64,000 bases of DNA from Macrosoma leucophasiata. Taxonomy: Eukaryota; Arthropoda; Insecta; Lepidoptera; Hedylidae. The notes under the pieces are model-generated. The model did no database searches, was not told where the DNA came from, and saw only the letters and a program-made list of their open reading frames with translations. The position numbers and the translations under genes were made by a program. The stretch lies in NCBI GenBank assembly GCA_036365455.1, contig JAWQUS010000026.1:15518001-15582000 (forward strand), written 5' to 3'. Every line of letters begins with the position of its first letter. Position 1 is the first letter of the stretch. This document shows positions 30,661 to 41,882 of this stretch, piece by piece.

Positions 30661-31019
30661 TTTTATACAAGAAACCATCAAAATATTTTTTTCCTTCCTC
30701 CTTCCCAAGGTCAAAGTGCAAAATTGCTTATTCGATACTGTAAATTATTACTCAATCCTACGTTAGAACATCGGATTATCGTATTATAACTACGCTCATC
30801 GATGAACAATCAAAGCATGCATATTTCAAAACCCATTTCTCTCGGAGCTTATTCATATTCCAAACACAACTCGAAATCGGTTGACTAAACAATACTGTAG
30901 ACTTACGAACGATTTGACAGCAAACATTCGATACTGTGTCCACACATTCCGCATAATAATGGATATGTGATTTAATTTTCCTTCCCATGTTCATAGTAAA
31001 AAACTCTACAAAACACTTA

Positions 31020-31460
31020 CTAGGTCGGATGTGAGACTTGGACACTAACACAAAAAGAAGAGCAGAAACTCCTGGTGGCTGAAAGGAAGGTACCTCGGAA
31101 AATTCTGGGGCCTGTGAGAGGAGAACATCGTTTGTGGAGGATCCGGAAGAATGCCGAAATTGAAGATCTCGTGGCGGAACCTAACATCATCGGGGAGACC
31201 AAGGCACGGCGACCGACAGCCAGCGAGGCTTGGTCACCTTGAGCGGATGGGGGAAGATCGTGTCGTGAAGAAAGCGTACCTGGGCAGACCCACTGGACGT
31301 CGCCCGGTCGGCCGGCCTCGATACCGCTGGATTGACATAGCTCAGGCAGACCTGCGCGAATTTCAGACTGGCCTGAAATCGCTCAAGTTAGAAGAAAATG
31401 GAATTCTCACGTTTCGGAGGCCAAGACTCACCTTGAGTCACTGGGTAAGTAAGTAAAAAT
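31020..31460 (+). pseudogene. LINE ORF2 C-terminal relic, frameshifted
   Basis: The first frame reads CETWTLTQKEEQKLLVAERK, ILGPVRGEHRLWRIR and EPNIIGETKARR. A frameshift near 31205-31225 then moves to a second frame, RLGHLERMGEDRVVKKAYLG, GRRPVGRPRYRWIDIAQADL, ending WVSK-stop. This is the post-RT region of a non-LTR element. One indel would explain the break. Confidence 0.75.
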
Positions 31461-31474
31461 ACGATCAGTGCGAT

Positions 31475-31594
31475 CGCCAATCCGCCTGCCAAGCGTGGCG
31501 ATTACGACATCGATTGCGACGTACAACACTGTTGTCTATCGTGTGGCCGTCTTTGGGAAGGGCTTTGTCCAGCAGTAGATGTCTTTCATCAGGA
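31475..31594 (+). repeat. Family E repeat, fragment
   Basis: TGCGATCGCCAATCCGCCTG, CCAAGCGTGGCGATTACG and GGCTTTGTCCAGCAGTAGAT match the elements at 44711 and 51349. It may be the 3' end of the preceding LINE family, but this is not shown. Confidence 0.6.
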
Positions 31595-31889
31595 GTTTTT
31601 TTATGTAATGGAAGTGGTAAACAAGCATGCAGATTACATTGATTTTAAGTGATGACTGCAGCCTATAGGGTGTCTATAGGCTGCACACAAAGACCAAGGT
31701 CAAAAAGCAGATGCGTTACCACTCTTGCGGCCTAAGGTGTTATGTCTCTGTGTCGGAAATTACAGGGCCGTACATAACCACCTGTCCGGCACACGATAGT
31801 GCTGAACATTACCATTTAGCGGCAAGTATATTAGGTAATGCGGTGGTGCCTACGCCCGCGAGCTCCATCACTGGAGCTCTACCACCAGT
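31595..31889 (-). mobile_element. Family A element with internal palindrome
   Basis: Full length on the minus strand. TGCAGCCTATAG (31657-31668) is followed by GGTGT and then its exact complement (31674-31685), an inverted duplication within the element. Confidence 0.85.
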
Positions 31890-32397
31890 GAAAAGTGATG
31901 ATGATGATATTGCAGCTGAACTTAGATTACTGTTTCCTGGTTTTGGGGTGCCGTACTACACTAACATACTGTTTCAGTATAGCCGCGCCAGTTTAGGTAT
32001 AGCTAGCTAGGAAATGTCGTTATTGTACGGAACGCTGCGCACGTCCGACTGGCCTTTGTCTGTTTTAATGAAAAGTACTACATCTAAAAGAAAAATACTA
32101 AGATTGTAGACAGCAGTGGCGCCGTTTTTTTTAGCAAAGTCATCTAAGTCATGATCATGACATGTGTGTTACGTCTACACCACGTAAATCTCTTTAAGCA
32201 ATTTTTTAAGAGACATCACAATGGCCTTTATTTTTTCACAACAATCATGGACACCCTATTAAGACTGGTCTAATGCAATATGCAAACAGCGATGCATTGG
32301 CGTCTGTCTTACGTTCGATCACGTTCTATTGAAAAAGACCTTTATGATAAAGATAGAAATATAAAGAAATAATCACTTGCAATATATTAATATACTA
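31890..32397. other. Unassigned DNA
   Basis: Nothing recognised. Confidence 0.35.
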
Positions 32398-33382
32398 ACT
32401 GTGCCCGGGAATACGTCCGCGTGAGAATGTATTATTGTTCAGTATCTACCCAGACAAAGTCGTGGGCGCAGCTAGTGTAAAAGTAGCCTAAGTTACTCCT
32501 TATTACATAAGCTATCTGCCAGTGAAAGTCCCGTCAAAGTCGGTTAACCCGTTCCCGAGATTAGCAGGGACCAACAGACAGATAGACAAAAATTGTACAA
32601 AATGTTGTTTTGGTATATGTACCTTGTATACATACATGTATATACATTTAGTAAAAAGCGGTTATTTTTATATTACAAACAGACACTCCAATTTTATATA
32701 TTTGTATAGATGTATACATGACAGAAATGACGAAGCTTAAGATTATCATCTAACGACATCATGCCTCATGCCGAACACCAGCTATTTGACACCTCATAGA
32801 TAAATGGTTACGTGTACAAGCTCCAATATTGGCAGAATATAAAACTCAAACAGTAAATACAATGGTTTGACTAACTAAAATAGTATCGCATATGCAGTGT
32901 TAATCTTATGCAAGGATTGTCAATTCAAAAGCCTGCGCCTAAATAAACATTCCAGTGCATAATTAAAACCCCTGAGGCGAGAACACCACGTACATTTAAT
33001 AACACCAGGATTAAGGCCCCCACTTGTAATTACAAAAGTAATTATTCTTTGCAAAAGGCTAAGAATTTTTCTTTGTAAGGAATTTTTGTAGGGATATTCT
33101 CTCGCTAATTTGGACTTGAGCGAGGTAAGTGGAAAGAATATTCGGGAACGCCGAAATTAGTTCATACCTGAGGTGTTAGAGATGTAGAATTCTTTATTAC
33201 AATGTTTTCTTTAAGGTTTCATCTCTAACGGATCAAGAGGCCAAAATTAGCAGAGACACTATTGAAATCACTTTTCATTATTTTTCTCGTGACTTGACGC
33301 GTTTCCGTATCCTAAAAGTACCACGTACGCTTAATAATAGCAAAATTAAGGCTCCAGATTAAGATAAAAAGACAAGACTTTT
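32398..33382. other. Unassigned DNA with a Helitron-like end
   Basis: 32398-32475 has CTGTGCCCGGGAATACGTCC and GTCGTGGGCGCAGCTAGT, i.e. Helitron-like ends in both directions. The remainder is AT-rich without recognisable content. Confidence 0.35.
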
Positions 33383-33998
33383 TAGGGTTCCGTACCTCAA
33401 AAGGAAAAAAGGAACCCTTATAGGATCACTCGTGCGTCTGTCTGTCTGTCTGTCTGTCCGTCTATCACAGCCAATTTGCTCCGAAACTACTTGACCGATT
33501 GAGTTGAAATTTGATGAATATATGTAAATTGGTGACCCAAAGATGAACACGTTAAGTAAAATAATAAATTTTAAACCACCACTTTCGGGGGGTAAATCAG
33601 AAAATTAAAAAATATATATTCGTAAACTGTGTCGTGTGACATATCAAATGAAAGAGGTTGTTGTCAGCATCTCAGATATATTTTTTTATAATTTTTGCAT
33701 AAACAAATTTGAAGTTATTTAAGAAAAACGACGAAAATTGACCATTCCTCCCCCCTATCTCCGAAACTACTGAACTTAAAATTTTGAAAAAAATTTGGAA
33801 AATAGTTCTTTGCCTATAGATTACTGGAAAACCTATAAGAAGTTTGACTATTCAAATTAAATCGAAAATTCTTAATAATATAACCCCCCCTGCCGGTACC
33901 ACCGTAACCGCTATGTCCCTGCATTTTAAATCTGTTTTTATTTAAATTACGGAACCCTCACCACGCGAGTCGAACTCGCACTTGTCCGGTTTTTTTTT
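33383..33998 (+). mobile_element. AGGGTTCCGTACC repeat, long copy
   Basis: Starts AGGGTTCCGTACCTCAAAAG with a (CTGT)n stretch and CCGAAACTACTTGACCGATT. Ends GGAACCCTCACCACGCGAGT, CGAACTCGCACTTGTCCGG. The GGGTTCC start and GGAACCC near the end are inverted. Non-coding. This type is common in lepidopteran genomes. Its class is uncertain. Confidence 0.6.
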
Positions 33999-34223
33999 AT
34001 AAAGTACAAAAATAGCAAGTAAACATGCATTCCACATGATTGTAACTAAATAAAAAAAAGAAAATAAGTTAATAATAATATGCGTATGTATATACTCGTA
34101 TTATTAAAAAATATTCATAATAAAATTTATACTTCATAAATCGGTGAGTTGTACGTAACCACGGCATAACAAAAAAGGTGAAAATATTAAAACCAGAATA
34201 TACTTAAATAATTTTTTTCTCAG

Positions 34224-34665
34224 CTAGAAAATAATGCTAAAAAAGTATCTTCTAGAAAAAAAGGTAGACAAAAACTGTTATTTAAAAACAAACGAAGCGT
34301 AGGCGAGCACATAATAATTAAATAAATACGATCTGGAGTAAAAATCGAACGGCTGCGGCCGTATTAAGACCCGGCATAATTACGCGAGAGCTTACAAGAT
34401 TTTGTGATTACTGCGATACTGAAGTATTTTTTATGTGGCCGTTTTGATATAATATATTAAACATTTGCCCCCTTATTCATAAACGTATTTTAACTAAAGT
34501 GTTGCTCATCTCTCCCTTGTCTTTTTCTATCCTGCACATTTGACAATGCAACTGACAAAGACAAATCATTCTGTAGCTAAAACGCATCTAATGTACGTTT
34601 ATGAATAAGGGGGTTGGTTTTTAGCTAATGACGTTATGAGATTCGGTTATCATGGTTGTGACACA
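34224..34665 (+). repeat. Duplicated segment K, copy 1 (interrupted by MITE)
   Basis: Shares with 34967-35256 the blocks AAATACGATCTGGAGTAAAA, ATCGAACGGCTGCGGCCGT, AATTACGCGAGA and TTTTTTATGTG. The 146-bp MITE at 34468 interrupts it. Confidence 0.85.
34468..34613 (+). mobile_element. 146-bp MITE, copy 2, with empty site
   Basis: CCCCCTTATTCATAAACGTA at the left and its complement at the right; interior CACATTTGACAATGCAACTG. Flanked by TTG on both sides. The uninterrupted copy of the host segment near 35210 reads ACATTTGGTTTTTAG, giving the empty site and proving a 3-bp duplication. PIF/Harbinger elements make 3-bp duplications, though usually TWA. Confidence 0.9.
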
Positions 34666-34966
34666 GTACTTTGACTTGACCGACACACGAGAATTTTAGA
34701 CGGTTGAAAAATCAAGAAAACGTAATACTGTTTTGTTTTTAATAATAGTTAGATTTCGAACAATTATGCTTTAAAAAACAAAAAAGAATCAAATTCTTTC
34801 TCCTTCCTCGTCTATATTAATTATATAATAATAATAAAAAACATACAATTCATTAACGCGTCAGGCAGCGAGAAAACTATGTCAATTGATTTCTTGTTCG
34901 TGGACGATATCGTCTCCGCATTGCTCACCTATTAAATCAAAACACACTGTCTAACAAAATTAAAAA

Positions 34967-35256
34967 CTAGAAAATGATCAACAAAAGACATTCTCAACTA
35001 GAAAAAGGACTAAAAAAATACATAAAAACAAATGAAGCGTAACCGAGTGTACATATTGCTCAAATAAATACGATCTGGAGTAAAAATCGAACGGCTGCGG
35101 CCGTGCCAAGGCCCGGTTTAATTACGCGAGACAGTACGGCTTGTAAAATTTTACGATGCGATTAAGAAGACATTTTTTATGTGACCGTATTGAAATAGTG
35201 TATTTTACATTTGGTTTTTAGTTCGGGATATTATCGGTTATGGTCGTGGCACAGTT
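34967..35256 (+). repeat. Duplicated segment K, copy 2 (empty site)
   Basis: Direct repeat of 34224-34665 without the MITE. Substitutions and short indels are spread over the length. Confidence 0.85.
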
Positions 35257-35531
35257 CTAATATTACCTAATAATTATATTCTAGTCGTAGAGCTGAAGAG
35301 ATTCAGGTCAACAGGAATAGAAATCGAAGATTTATCTTAATAAAGGCGTATTTCTTCCTCTCCCTATTTTTTTTACCGCAACATACGTTTTATTGTTATT
35401 TGCCGCGTTTTTAGATATTATGTAAATGTATTTACGACACTGAGATAAAAGATCTTTGAGTTAACTTAACCTAAGGCTTCTGTGTAATTATTTATTGATA
35501 TGATGGCAAACAAGCATCCTTTCAGATTAAT

Positions 35532-35723
35532 GGTAAATCTATATTACTATAATATAGCTGAAGAGTTTGTTTGTTTGTTTGTTTGTTCGAACGAGCTAAT
35601 CTCAGAAACTACTCGTCCGATTCAAAAAATTCTTTCAGTGTTAGATAGCCCATTTATCGATTTTATCACACAAAGACGAATAAGAGAGGGTAGGTAACAT
35701 TGCACCCGTGAGAAGCCGCTAGT
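35532..35723 (+). repeat. Helitron-like short element
   Basis: Starts TCTATATTACTATAATATAG with a (TTTG)n run and ends CATTGCACCCGTGAGAAGCC, GCTAGT. Confidence 0.55.
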
Positions 35724-35827
35724 TAATAATTAATAATAATAATAAAATCATTTTTTTTTCGTAACTTCACGCCTGTAATCCCCGAAAGGGTAGGCAGAGG
35801 TAAATGCATGCATTCAAGCATACATGC

Positions 35828-36048
35828 TGTACCGCCTACTAGAGGTCCTCCCAAAAATAAAACGCACGAATTTCGGATGTGAGTTCTTTTCCAAACTCGC
35901 AGACTTGGTTTATTTAATTGTAACAGACTATATATATATTATTACCTGTTAACATTGTTAGCGCGAGCCTAATTACATGTGGTGCCATCTATGCCCAACA
36001 CTGCGAACTATAAATTCAAATACAAACATATGTAATATCGCTCGTTCA
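35828..36048 (-). repeat. BEL 3' LTR
   Basis: 221 bp, TG...CA ends. It differs from the other LTR only by about 13 bp of indel close to the right edge (ATAAATTCAAATACAAAC here). No base substitution was noticed elsewhere. Confidence 0.95.
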
Positions 36049-36062
36049 TACCACCCACCAAG
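36049..36062 (-). promoter_or_regulatory. Candidate polypurine tract of the BEL element
   Basis: On the minus strand CTTGGTGGGTGGTA lies directly against the 3' LTR. It is G-rich but interrupted by T, so this is a positional call. Confidence 0.4.
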
Positions 36063-36161
36063 GATATCCTGATATCCTTCCAATAAAGAAAAAAAATAAT
36101 CAAAAACCCACCCACCATGAAAGCTGTGATTAAATCTAAACGAAAAATAAGTAAGTGAAAG

Positions 36162-39100
36162 TTAGTCTATTGGAAGGCGACATATCTTGGTGATTGGTCT
36201 CTTAATGACACAATTTTTACATTTTAAAGCTACAACACGAGTTAAATTGTCTTTTCCGGGAAAAGTCTCTAACACTCTAGCCATTAACCACTTAGCTGGT
36301 GGAACCTTATCGTCTTTGATGATAACTAGTTCTCCAATATTTATATTAGGTTGTTCTTTCGTCCATTTTTGTCTGGATTGTAATCTAGTGAGGTATTCTC
36401 TGGACCATCTCGACCAAAAATCTTGGTATAACCTCTGCAGTAATTGCCATCTGTTTAAGTAATTGATTTTTGTATCAAGCAAACTCTCATCAGGCACTGT
36501 CATAGGTGCTTCGCCTAGCAAAAAGTGCCCGGGCGTCAACGGATCGAAGTCAGATGGATCATCGCTCATAGGTGAAATCGGTCGTGAGTTCAAGCATGAT
36601 TCTATTTGAGTGGTTAATGTGCACATCTCCTCGTAGGTAAATGTTGAATTCTTAAGTACTCGTTTTAAATGGAATTTTATTGATTTTACTCCAGCCTCCC
36701 AAAGGCCGCCGAAGTGTGGTGCTGATGCTGGAATGTGATGCCATGTAGTGCCATCGTTTGCTAGCAAATTTTCTATATCTGCTCTAACTGTCTCTATACT
36801 TCGTTCAAATAGTGTCATTAATTCTTTATTTCCAGATGTAAGATTAGTGCCATTGTCACTCCACATATCGCTGCAATGCCCTCTGCGTGCTACAAATCTC
36901 TTAAACGCAGCGATAAAGTCTTGTGTCGATAGGCCGGTAACTATCTCAATATGTATCGCTCTAGTTACCATACAAATGAAAATAACAATATACCCCTTTA
37001 GGGTTTTACAACCTCTGCCCTTTGACATTCTCAAATCGATTGGACCTGCCAAATCGACTCCACTGTGTAGGAAAGGTCGAGCCGGCGTTACTCTGACTTG
37101 TGGCAAAGATCCCATTCTTTGGTTGGATGTTGCAGCTCGAAATCTAGCACACACAATACATTTGTGTATAACTTGTCGCACTAAGCTCTTTGCATGGGTA
37201 ATCCAGTACCTTGTTCTCAAATGACTCAGCATTAACATAGGTCCACCATGCAATGTTCTTTCATGACAGTCCGACAAAACAAGTTTTGTGAATGGATGGT
37301 CACCTGGCAAGATTATTTGATGTTTGGTGTCATGAGGTAAATTTGAGTTAACAAGTCTTCCTCCAACTCTTAAAATTCCATCTACATCAAGAAATGGGTT
37401 GAGGCCTTTCAATTTACTGTCATTTCTGATATTTTCTCTATTCCTCAATTTATTTATTTCATTCGCAAATTCTTGTTCTTGACACAGTAAAATACATCTC
37501 TTTCTCGTTTTAATTATTTCTTCTCCTGATAATTGTATGGTTTTTGGTTTAATTTTTGAAATAAATCTCATAATGTAAGCTGTAACTCTTAGTAATTTAG
37601 TTAAACTAGAATATTTTGTATATAAGTTAAAATCTTCAGAAAACGTTGTCGTCATAACTCTCAGTTTCTTTTCTTCTAAAACCGTTATGTTGTCTTTTAT
37701 TGTTTCATATTCTATACGTTCGTTCTGTAATTCTTTCGGCCCATTCCACCAGAGTGTATTGTCTATGAGTTGTGATGGAAATGCTCCTCGGGATGCTATA
37801 TCTGCCGGGTTTTTTGACGAAACGACGTGGTGCCAATATTGACTCGGTAAAAAGGTTAATATTTCAGCTGTTCGATTAGCAATGTATGTCTTCCATTTAC
37901 TTGGGTGACTTTGAAGCCAAGCCAATACAACCTTAGAGTCGGTGTAGGCGTGAATATTACCTTTATTAATTTCCAATTGCTCCGAAACTTCGGCCAATAA
38001 TTTCGTAAGTAAAACAGCGCCACAAAGCTCTAGCCTTGGTACAGATATCGTTCTTGTTGGCGCTACCTTCGTCTTAGCTGTAATCATCTCTACGTGAATT
38101 GTTCCATCTGATTTAACTGATCGTAAATAAACTACTGCTGCATAAGCCACAGTAGAAGCGTCCGAATATCCGTGTAGTTCTCTCTTCATGTCATTTTTAT
38201 TGGTTCTCAACCATCTTGGTACTGTTATATGTTTAATTTCAGTTAGTTTACTTTTGTAATGTAACCACTCCTCGTAAATTGATTTAGATACTTGTTCATC
38301 CCAACTAACTCCACTCAACCATAACTTTTGTATTAAAACTTTGGCTATAATAATCACAGGAGAGATCCAGCCGATTGGATCGAATAATTTTGAAATATCT
38401 CGTAGAATTGTGCGCTTCGTAACAGTTTCTGTAACTGTCTCATCTATGTTAGTAGTATATTGAAATTTGTCAGTTCTTCTGTCCCACCTTATGCCGAGTG
38501 TTTTTACAACATCATCGTTTTGAATAACGTAAGTATCATCTGTGTTCTCTTCTTTATTTTGTATGTATTTTAAAAATTCCTTGTTATTACTAGCCCATTT
38601 TTGCATTTCAAATCCTCCCGCTTTAAGTAAATCTGTCATTTGGTCGTAGATTACACAAGCCTCTTCTAAATTATCAGCGCCAGACAAAAGGTCATCCATA
38701 TAAAAGTCTGATTTCGTGAGTACTGATGCTATAGGGTAATTCAAGCTTTCATCATTAGCTAAATATTGCAGTGTTTTAGTGGCCAGGTAAGGAGCGCTAG
38801 CTGTGCCAAAGGTAACTCTAGTTAGTTTATATTCTTTGATTTGACCATTTTCTTCCCATAAAATTCTTTGTAAATTACTACATTTATCGGTAACCTTGAT
38901 TTGACGATACATTTTTACACAGTCGGCAACAAGAGCTATCTCATGCAAGCGCCAAGTCATTACTATGTGTCTTAATTCTCTTTGCAATCTCGGACCAACA
39001 AGCATGTTATCATTCAATGATCTTCCATTAGGACCCTTACAGGAGGCATCAAAAACTATTCTAACCTTGCTAGTCGTTTTGTCTCTACGGATAACTGGAT

Positions 39101-41348
39101 GGTGAGGCAAATAAAATGTAGGTAAATCTGATGTACTTGTCTTCGTTGAAATCTCTTCCATGTGATCTAAATCTTTGTATTCCATTAGAACTTTAGTGTA
39201 TTCATTTTTTAACTGTTCATCTTTGTTAAGTTTTCGTAGCAATTGTTGAAGTCTTCTTTTTGCTATCTCTCTAGTATTTCCATAACTGTAATCTTCATCT
39301 CTTAACGGAATGGTAACTACGTATCTGCCATATTTATCTCTTGTGTGTGTATCTTCATATATTTTCTCGCAAAGTAATTCTTCCTCAGTCATTCTATGTT
39401 TAATGTTGCAGGTTTCATCTGACTCTATTTCCCAAAATTTTCTCAAAAGATCATTATCTTCATCTGTAGTTGTTATGTGCATATTTATAACTCTCTTGTC
39501 TTGGTTGTTGTGCGTTTGCACCTCTCCAGAAAGGATCCACCCTAGGCTGGTCTTTTGTGCTACTGGTGTCCCAGGTGGTCCGTGAACTAAGCCTTCTTGT
39601 ATTATTCTACAGTATACTGCTGCTCCCAAAAGTAAATCTATTTTTCCAGGAGTGCCGTAAGTCGGATCTGCTAATGCCAAATCCTTTGTATGATTCCAGG
39701 TTACGTGCACTCTATTTGAAGGCAGCAAGCGTGTTAAGGTTCTCAGAACGTATGCCTCAACGTTCAAGCTAAATGTACTATCTGTGTTAGATTGTAAGAT
39801 GAATGAAACCATGTGTTTACTCTTTAATGGTTGTGTATCTCCTATGCCACTTATAGAGCCATTGATTGTTCTCTTTCTCAGACCAAGAATTTGTGCTGCA
39901 GATTCTGTGACAAATGATCCCTGGGATCCTTGGTCTATCAATGCTCGTAATTGTACAACCTTTCCGTTTTGTGACTTAATTCTTACTAACGCTGTAGCAA
40001 GAAGAGTTTGTGTCTTAACTTTCTCTCTCGTGACAAAATGTGAAACTATATTGTCATCTGTAGTGGACTGTATTGAATTCTCGGAAGTCTGCTCTCTCTT
40101 TCTTGTGTGTGTTCTACTATCGTTGTCATTAGTAGTATAATGTACGTTGTTATTTTCAGGAGGATGTATCAAAGAATGGTGCCGTTTTCCACATTTATGA
40201 CAGCGTGCACGATGCTTACATGCCCGTACTCCGTGGTTAGGAACAAGGCAGTTATAACAAAGCTGTCGTTTCTCTATAAACATCTTCTTCTCTTCGTAAT
40301 TCAATGCGGTGAACTGGTTGCATTTGAATATATAATGATCGCCGTTACAGAATGTGCAGGTTTGGTTTCTCTCAGTTGTTAGTTCGTTTGTATAAAAAAC
40401 TTTCTTCTCATTGTGTTGTCTTGTATGTAGTGTATTTGATCTCGTTGATTGTATTCCCTCTAGCGATCGAAATCTAGCTTCCAAAAACTCTGACAATTTC
40501 TCTATTGTTGGTAATGTGTTGTCTCCATCTTTGTTTATAGTGTCTTCCCACTGTTTAAGTGATTCTATGTCTAATTTACTCGTAGTTAAGAATATGATAA
40601 ATATGTCCCAATTATCGGTCTTTATTCCAATACTATTCAACCCACTCAAGCAGTCTAAGGTAGTATCCATGATGTATTTTATTGAGTTAGCTGATTCGTT
40701 AGTTGTTCTCTTGATTGACATCAGTTTATTTAAATATGCGTTGGCTATAACTCTATTATTGCTGAATCTTTTGTGCAGTTTATCCCAAGCATGTTCATAA
40801 TTGGTTTGTGTCACTGATATGTTCTTTAACAAGTTAGCTGCTTCGCCACTTAGATGCATTTTTAAAAAATGAAATTTTTCTACGTTTCTTAGAGTTTGGT
40901 TGTTGTGAATTAAAGATACAAACTGATCTCGAAAAGAAATCCATTCTGTATACTGGCCATTAAATACTTGTATTTTTATAGCTGGAATTTTAATATCTGG
41001 CCCTTTAACTTCATTTTGACTGTTTGATGTGGAATTGTACTGAGATGTAGTAGCTTCGAGTTGTTTTAATTTTTCCTTCATACATATCTTTGCATCCGAA
41101 TACTCTTCCTCTGCGTTAAAGAATATGTCGCCTTTAACATAGTCTGTAGAATTCAATAATCGTTTCTCAAATGAACGAAGCAATTTAAGATGATTTTCAT
41201 GAAAACTAGCCCAAGTTTGATCAAGTAATTCCAGCTTTGTATCTATGTAAACAGAATTCAAACGTTCCTTTGGTGATTTCTTAAAATTCAGATGAGCTCT
41301 CTTGATTTGCTCGTATATCTCCATTTGCGCACTGATATAATTTTCCAT
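36162..41348 (-). CDS. BEL/Pao Gag-Pol polyprotein, intact
   Basis: One open frame of 1728 residues with no stop or frameshift, a normal length for a BEL/Pao Gag-Pol. Order: Gag-like region (about 115-300, with FNGQYTEWISFRDQF); three zinc knuckles (CX2C starts at 331, 364 and 383); aspartic protease with DQGS at 472-475; reverse transcriptase (about 740-1000) with VADC near 807-810 and YMDD at 883-886; RNase H with D1063, E1107, D1137 and D1183; integrase zinc finger H1362, H1367, C1397, C1400; integrase catalytic D1432, D1498 (WSDNG) and E1551 (LWEAG); and a C-terminal domain ending ITKICRLPID. All catalytic residues I checked are present. The first ATG in frame (41348) is 535 bp inside the 5' LTR and is taken as the start. 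The product should copy RNA to DNA in cytoplasmic particles and integrate it. Function is inferred, not shown. Confidence 0.95.
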   Translation of the reverse strand: MENYISAQMEIYEQIKRAHLNFKKSPKERLNSVYIDTKLELLDQTWASFHENHLKLLRSFEKRLLNSTDYVKGDIFFNAEEEYSDAKICMKEKLKQLEATTSQYNSTSNSQNEVKGPDIKIPAIKIQVFNGQYTEWISFRDQFVSLIHNNQTLRNVEKFHFLKMHLSGEAANLLKNISVTQTNYEHAWDKLHKRFSNNRVIANAYLNKLMSIKRTTNESANSIKYIMDTTLDCLSGLNSIGIKTDNWDIFIIFLTTSKLDIESLKQWEDTINKDGDNTLPTIEKLSEFLEARFRSLEGIQSTRSNTLHTRQHNEKKVFYTNELTTERNQTCTFCNGDHYIFKCNQFTALNYEEKKMFIEKRQLCYNCLVPNHGVRACKHRARCHKCGKRHHSLIHPPENNNVHYTTNDNDSRTHTRKREQTSENSIQSTTDDNIVSHFVTREKVKTQTLLATALVRIKSQNGKVVQLRALIDQGSQGSFVTESAAQILGLRKRTINGSISGIGDTQPLKSKHMVSFILQSNTDSTFSLNVEAYVLRTLTRLLPSNRVHVTWNHTKDLALADPTYGTPGKIDLLLGAAVYCRIIQEGLVHGPPGTPVAQKTSLGWILSGEVQTHNNQDKRVINMHITTTDEDNDLLRKFWEIESDETCNIKHRMTEEELLCEKIYEDTHTRDKYGRYVVTIPLRDEDYSYGNTREIAKRRLQQLLRKLNKDEQLKNEYTKVLMEYKDLDHMEEISTKTSTSDLPTFYLPHHPVIRRDKTTSKVRIVFDASCKGPNGRSLNDNMLVGPRLQRELRHIVMTWRLHEIALVADCVKMYRQIKVTDKCSNLQRILWEENGQIKEYKLTRVTFGTASAPYLATKTLQYLANDESLNYPIASVLTKSDFYMDDLLSGADNLEEACVIYDQMTDLLKAGGFEMQKWASNNKEFLKYIQNKEENTDDTYVIQNDDVVKTLGIRWDRRTDKFQYTTNIDETVTETVTKRTILRDISKLFDPIGWISPVIIIAKVLIQKLWLSGVSWDEQVSKSIYEEWLHYKSKLTEIKHITVPRWLRTNKNDMKRELHGYSDASTVAYAAVVYLRSVKSDGTIHVEMITAKTKVAPTRTISVPRLELCGAVLLTKLLAEVSEQLEINKGNIHAYTDSKVVLAWLQSHPSKWKTYIANRTAEILTFLPSQYWHHVVSSKNPADIASRGAFPSQLIDNTLWWNGPKELQNERIEYETIKDNITVLEEKKLRVMTTTFSEDFNLYTKYSSLTKLLRVTAYIMRFISKIKPKTIQLSGEEIIKTRKRCILLCQEQEFANEINKLRNRENIRNDSKLKGLNPFLDVDGILRVGGRLVNSNLPHDTKHQIILPGDHPFTKLVLSDCHERTLHGGPMLMLSHLRTRYWITHAKSLVRQVIHKCIVCARFRAATSNQRMGSLPQVRVTPARPFLHSGVDLAGPIDLRMSKGRGCKTLKGYIVIFICMVTRAIHIEIVTGLSTQDFIAAFKRFVARRGHCSDMWSDNGTNLTSGNKELMTLFERSIETVRADIENLLANDGTTWHHIPASAPHFGGLWEAGVKSIKFHLKRVLKNSTFTYEEMCTLTTQIESCLNSRPISPMSDDPSDFDPLTPGHFLLGEAPMTVPDESLLDTKINYLNRWQLLQRLYQDFWSRWSREYLTRLQSRQKWTKEQPNINIGELVIIKDDKVPPAKWLMARVLETFPGKDNLTRVVALKCKNCVIKRPITKICRLPID

Positions 41349-41882
41349 CTTGAAATTTTGTTAAGTCCAAGTAAACACAAAATTTTTCTAAGTCCAAAAA
41401 ACCACTTTGAATTATAAAAAGTCTCAGATCACAAAATTTTTCTAAGTCCCATATTGTTTTAAATATTCTCTAATGAATTGTTTTTTATTGACACCTCTAA
41501 TTATTATTTATGTACTAAAATTGTCTTTTATTTATTGAGTAAATAATTGTTATTAAAGTCTACTGCTTTTATGACGTCACTAACACTTGAGATAAACTTC
41601 TAATTGTCTGATTATTATCTGTTTATTTTTACACCTATTTAACACTTCTATTGTATTGTTTTCCTTTCTATTTATCAGTATTTTTATCTATTGTTACACT
41701 ATTAATAAATTGTTATTAAGTTTCCTTTTTTTTTTTTTAATTTGTAGTTAATTGCACTGTTATCACTTATCACTGCATTCCATTCCAAAGTGGCAACACC
41801 GTAATCCAATTTTTCCTTGACAACACTGAACCTTATCACTTTATCTATATTGTTCTAGCAACCTGCCTAGCTAAGTAACGCG
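41349..41882 (-). other. BEL leader region
   Basis: AT-rich untranslated leader between the primer-binding site and the Gag start. It contains two copies of CACAAAATTTTTCTAAGTCC (41378 and 41434 area). No competing open frame. Confidence 0.7.

Noticed and set aside
36049..36161. An envelope gene following pol in the BEL element
   Set aside because: Only about 110 bp separate the pol stop from the 3' LTR and contain no open frame.
36187..40800. Plus-strand open frames of 91-158 codons within the BEL element (e.g. 36748-37224)
   Set aside because: They are antisense shadows of the long polyprotein frame and show no domains.
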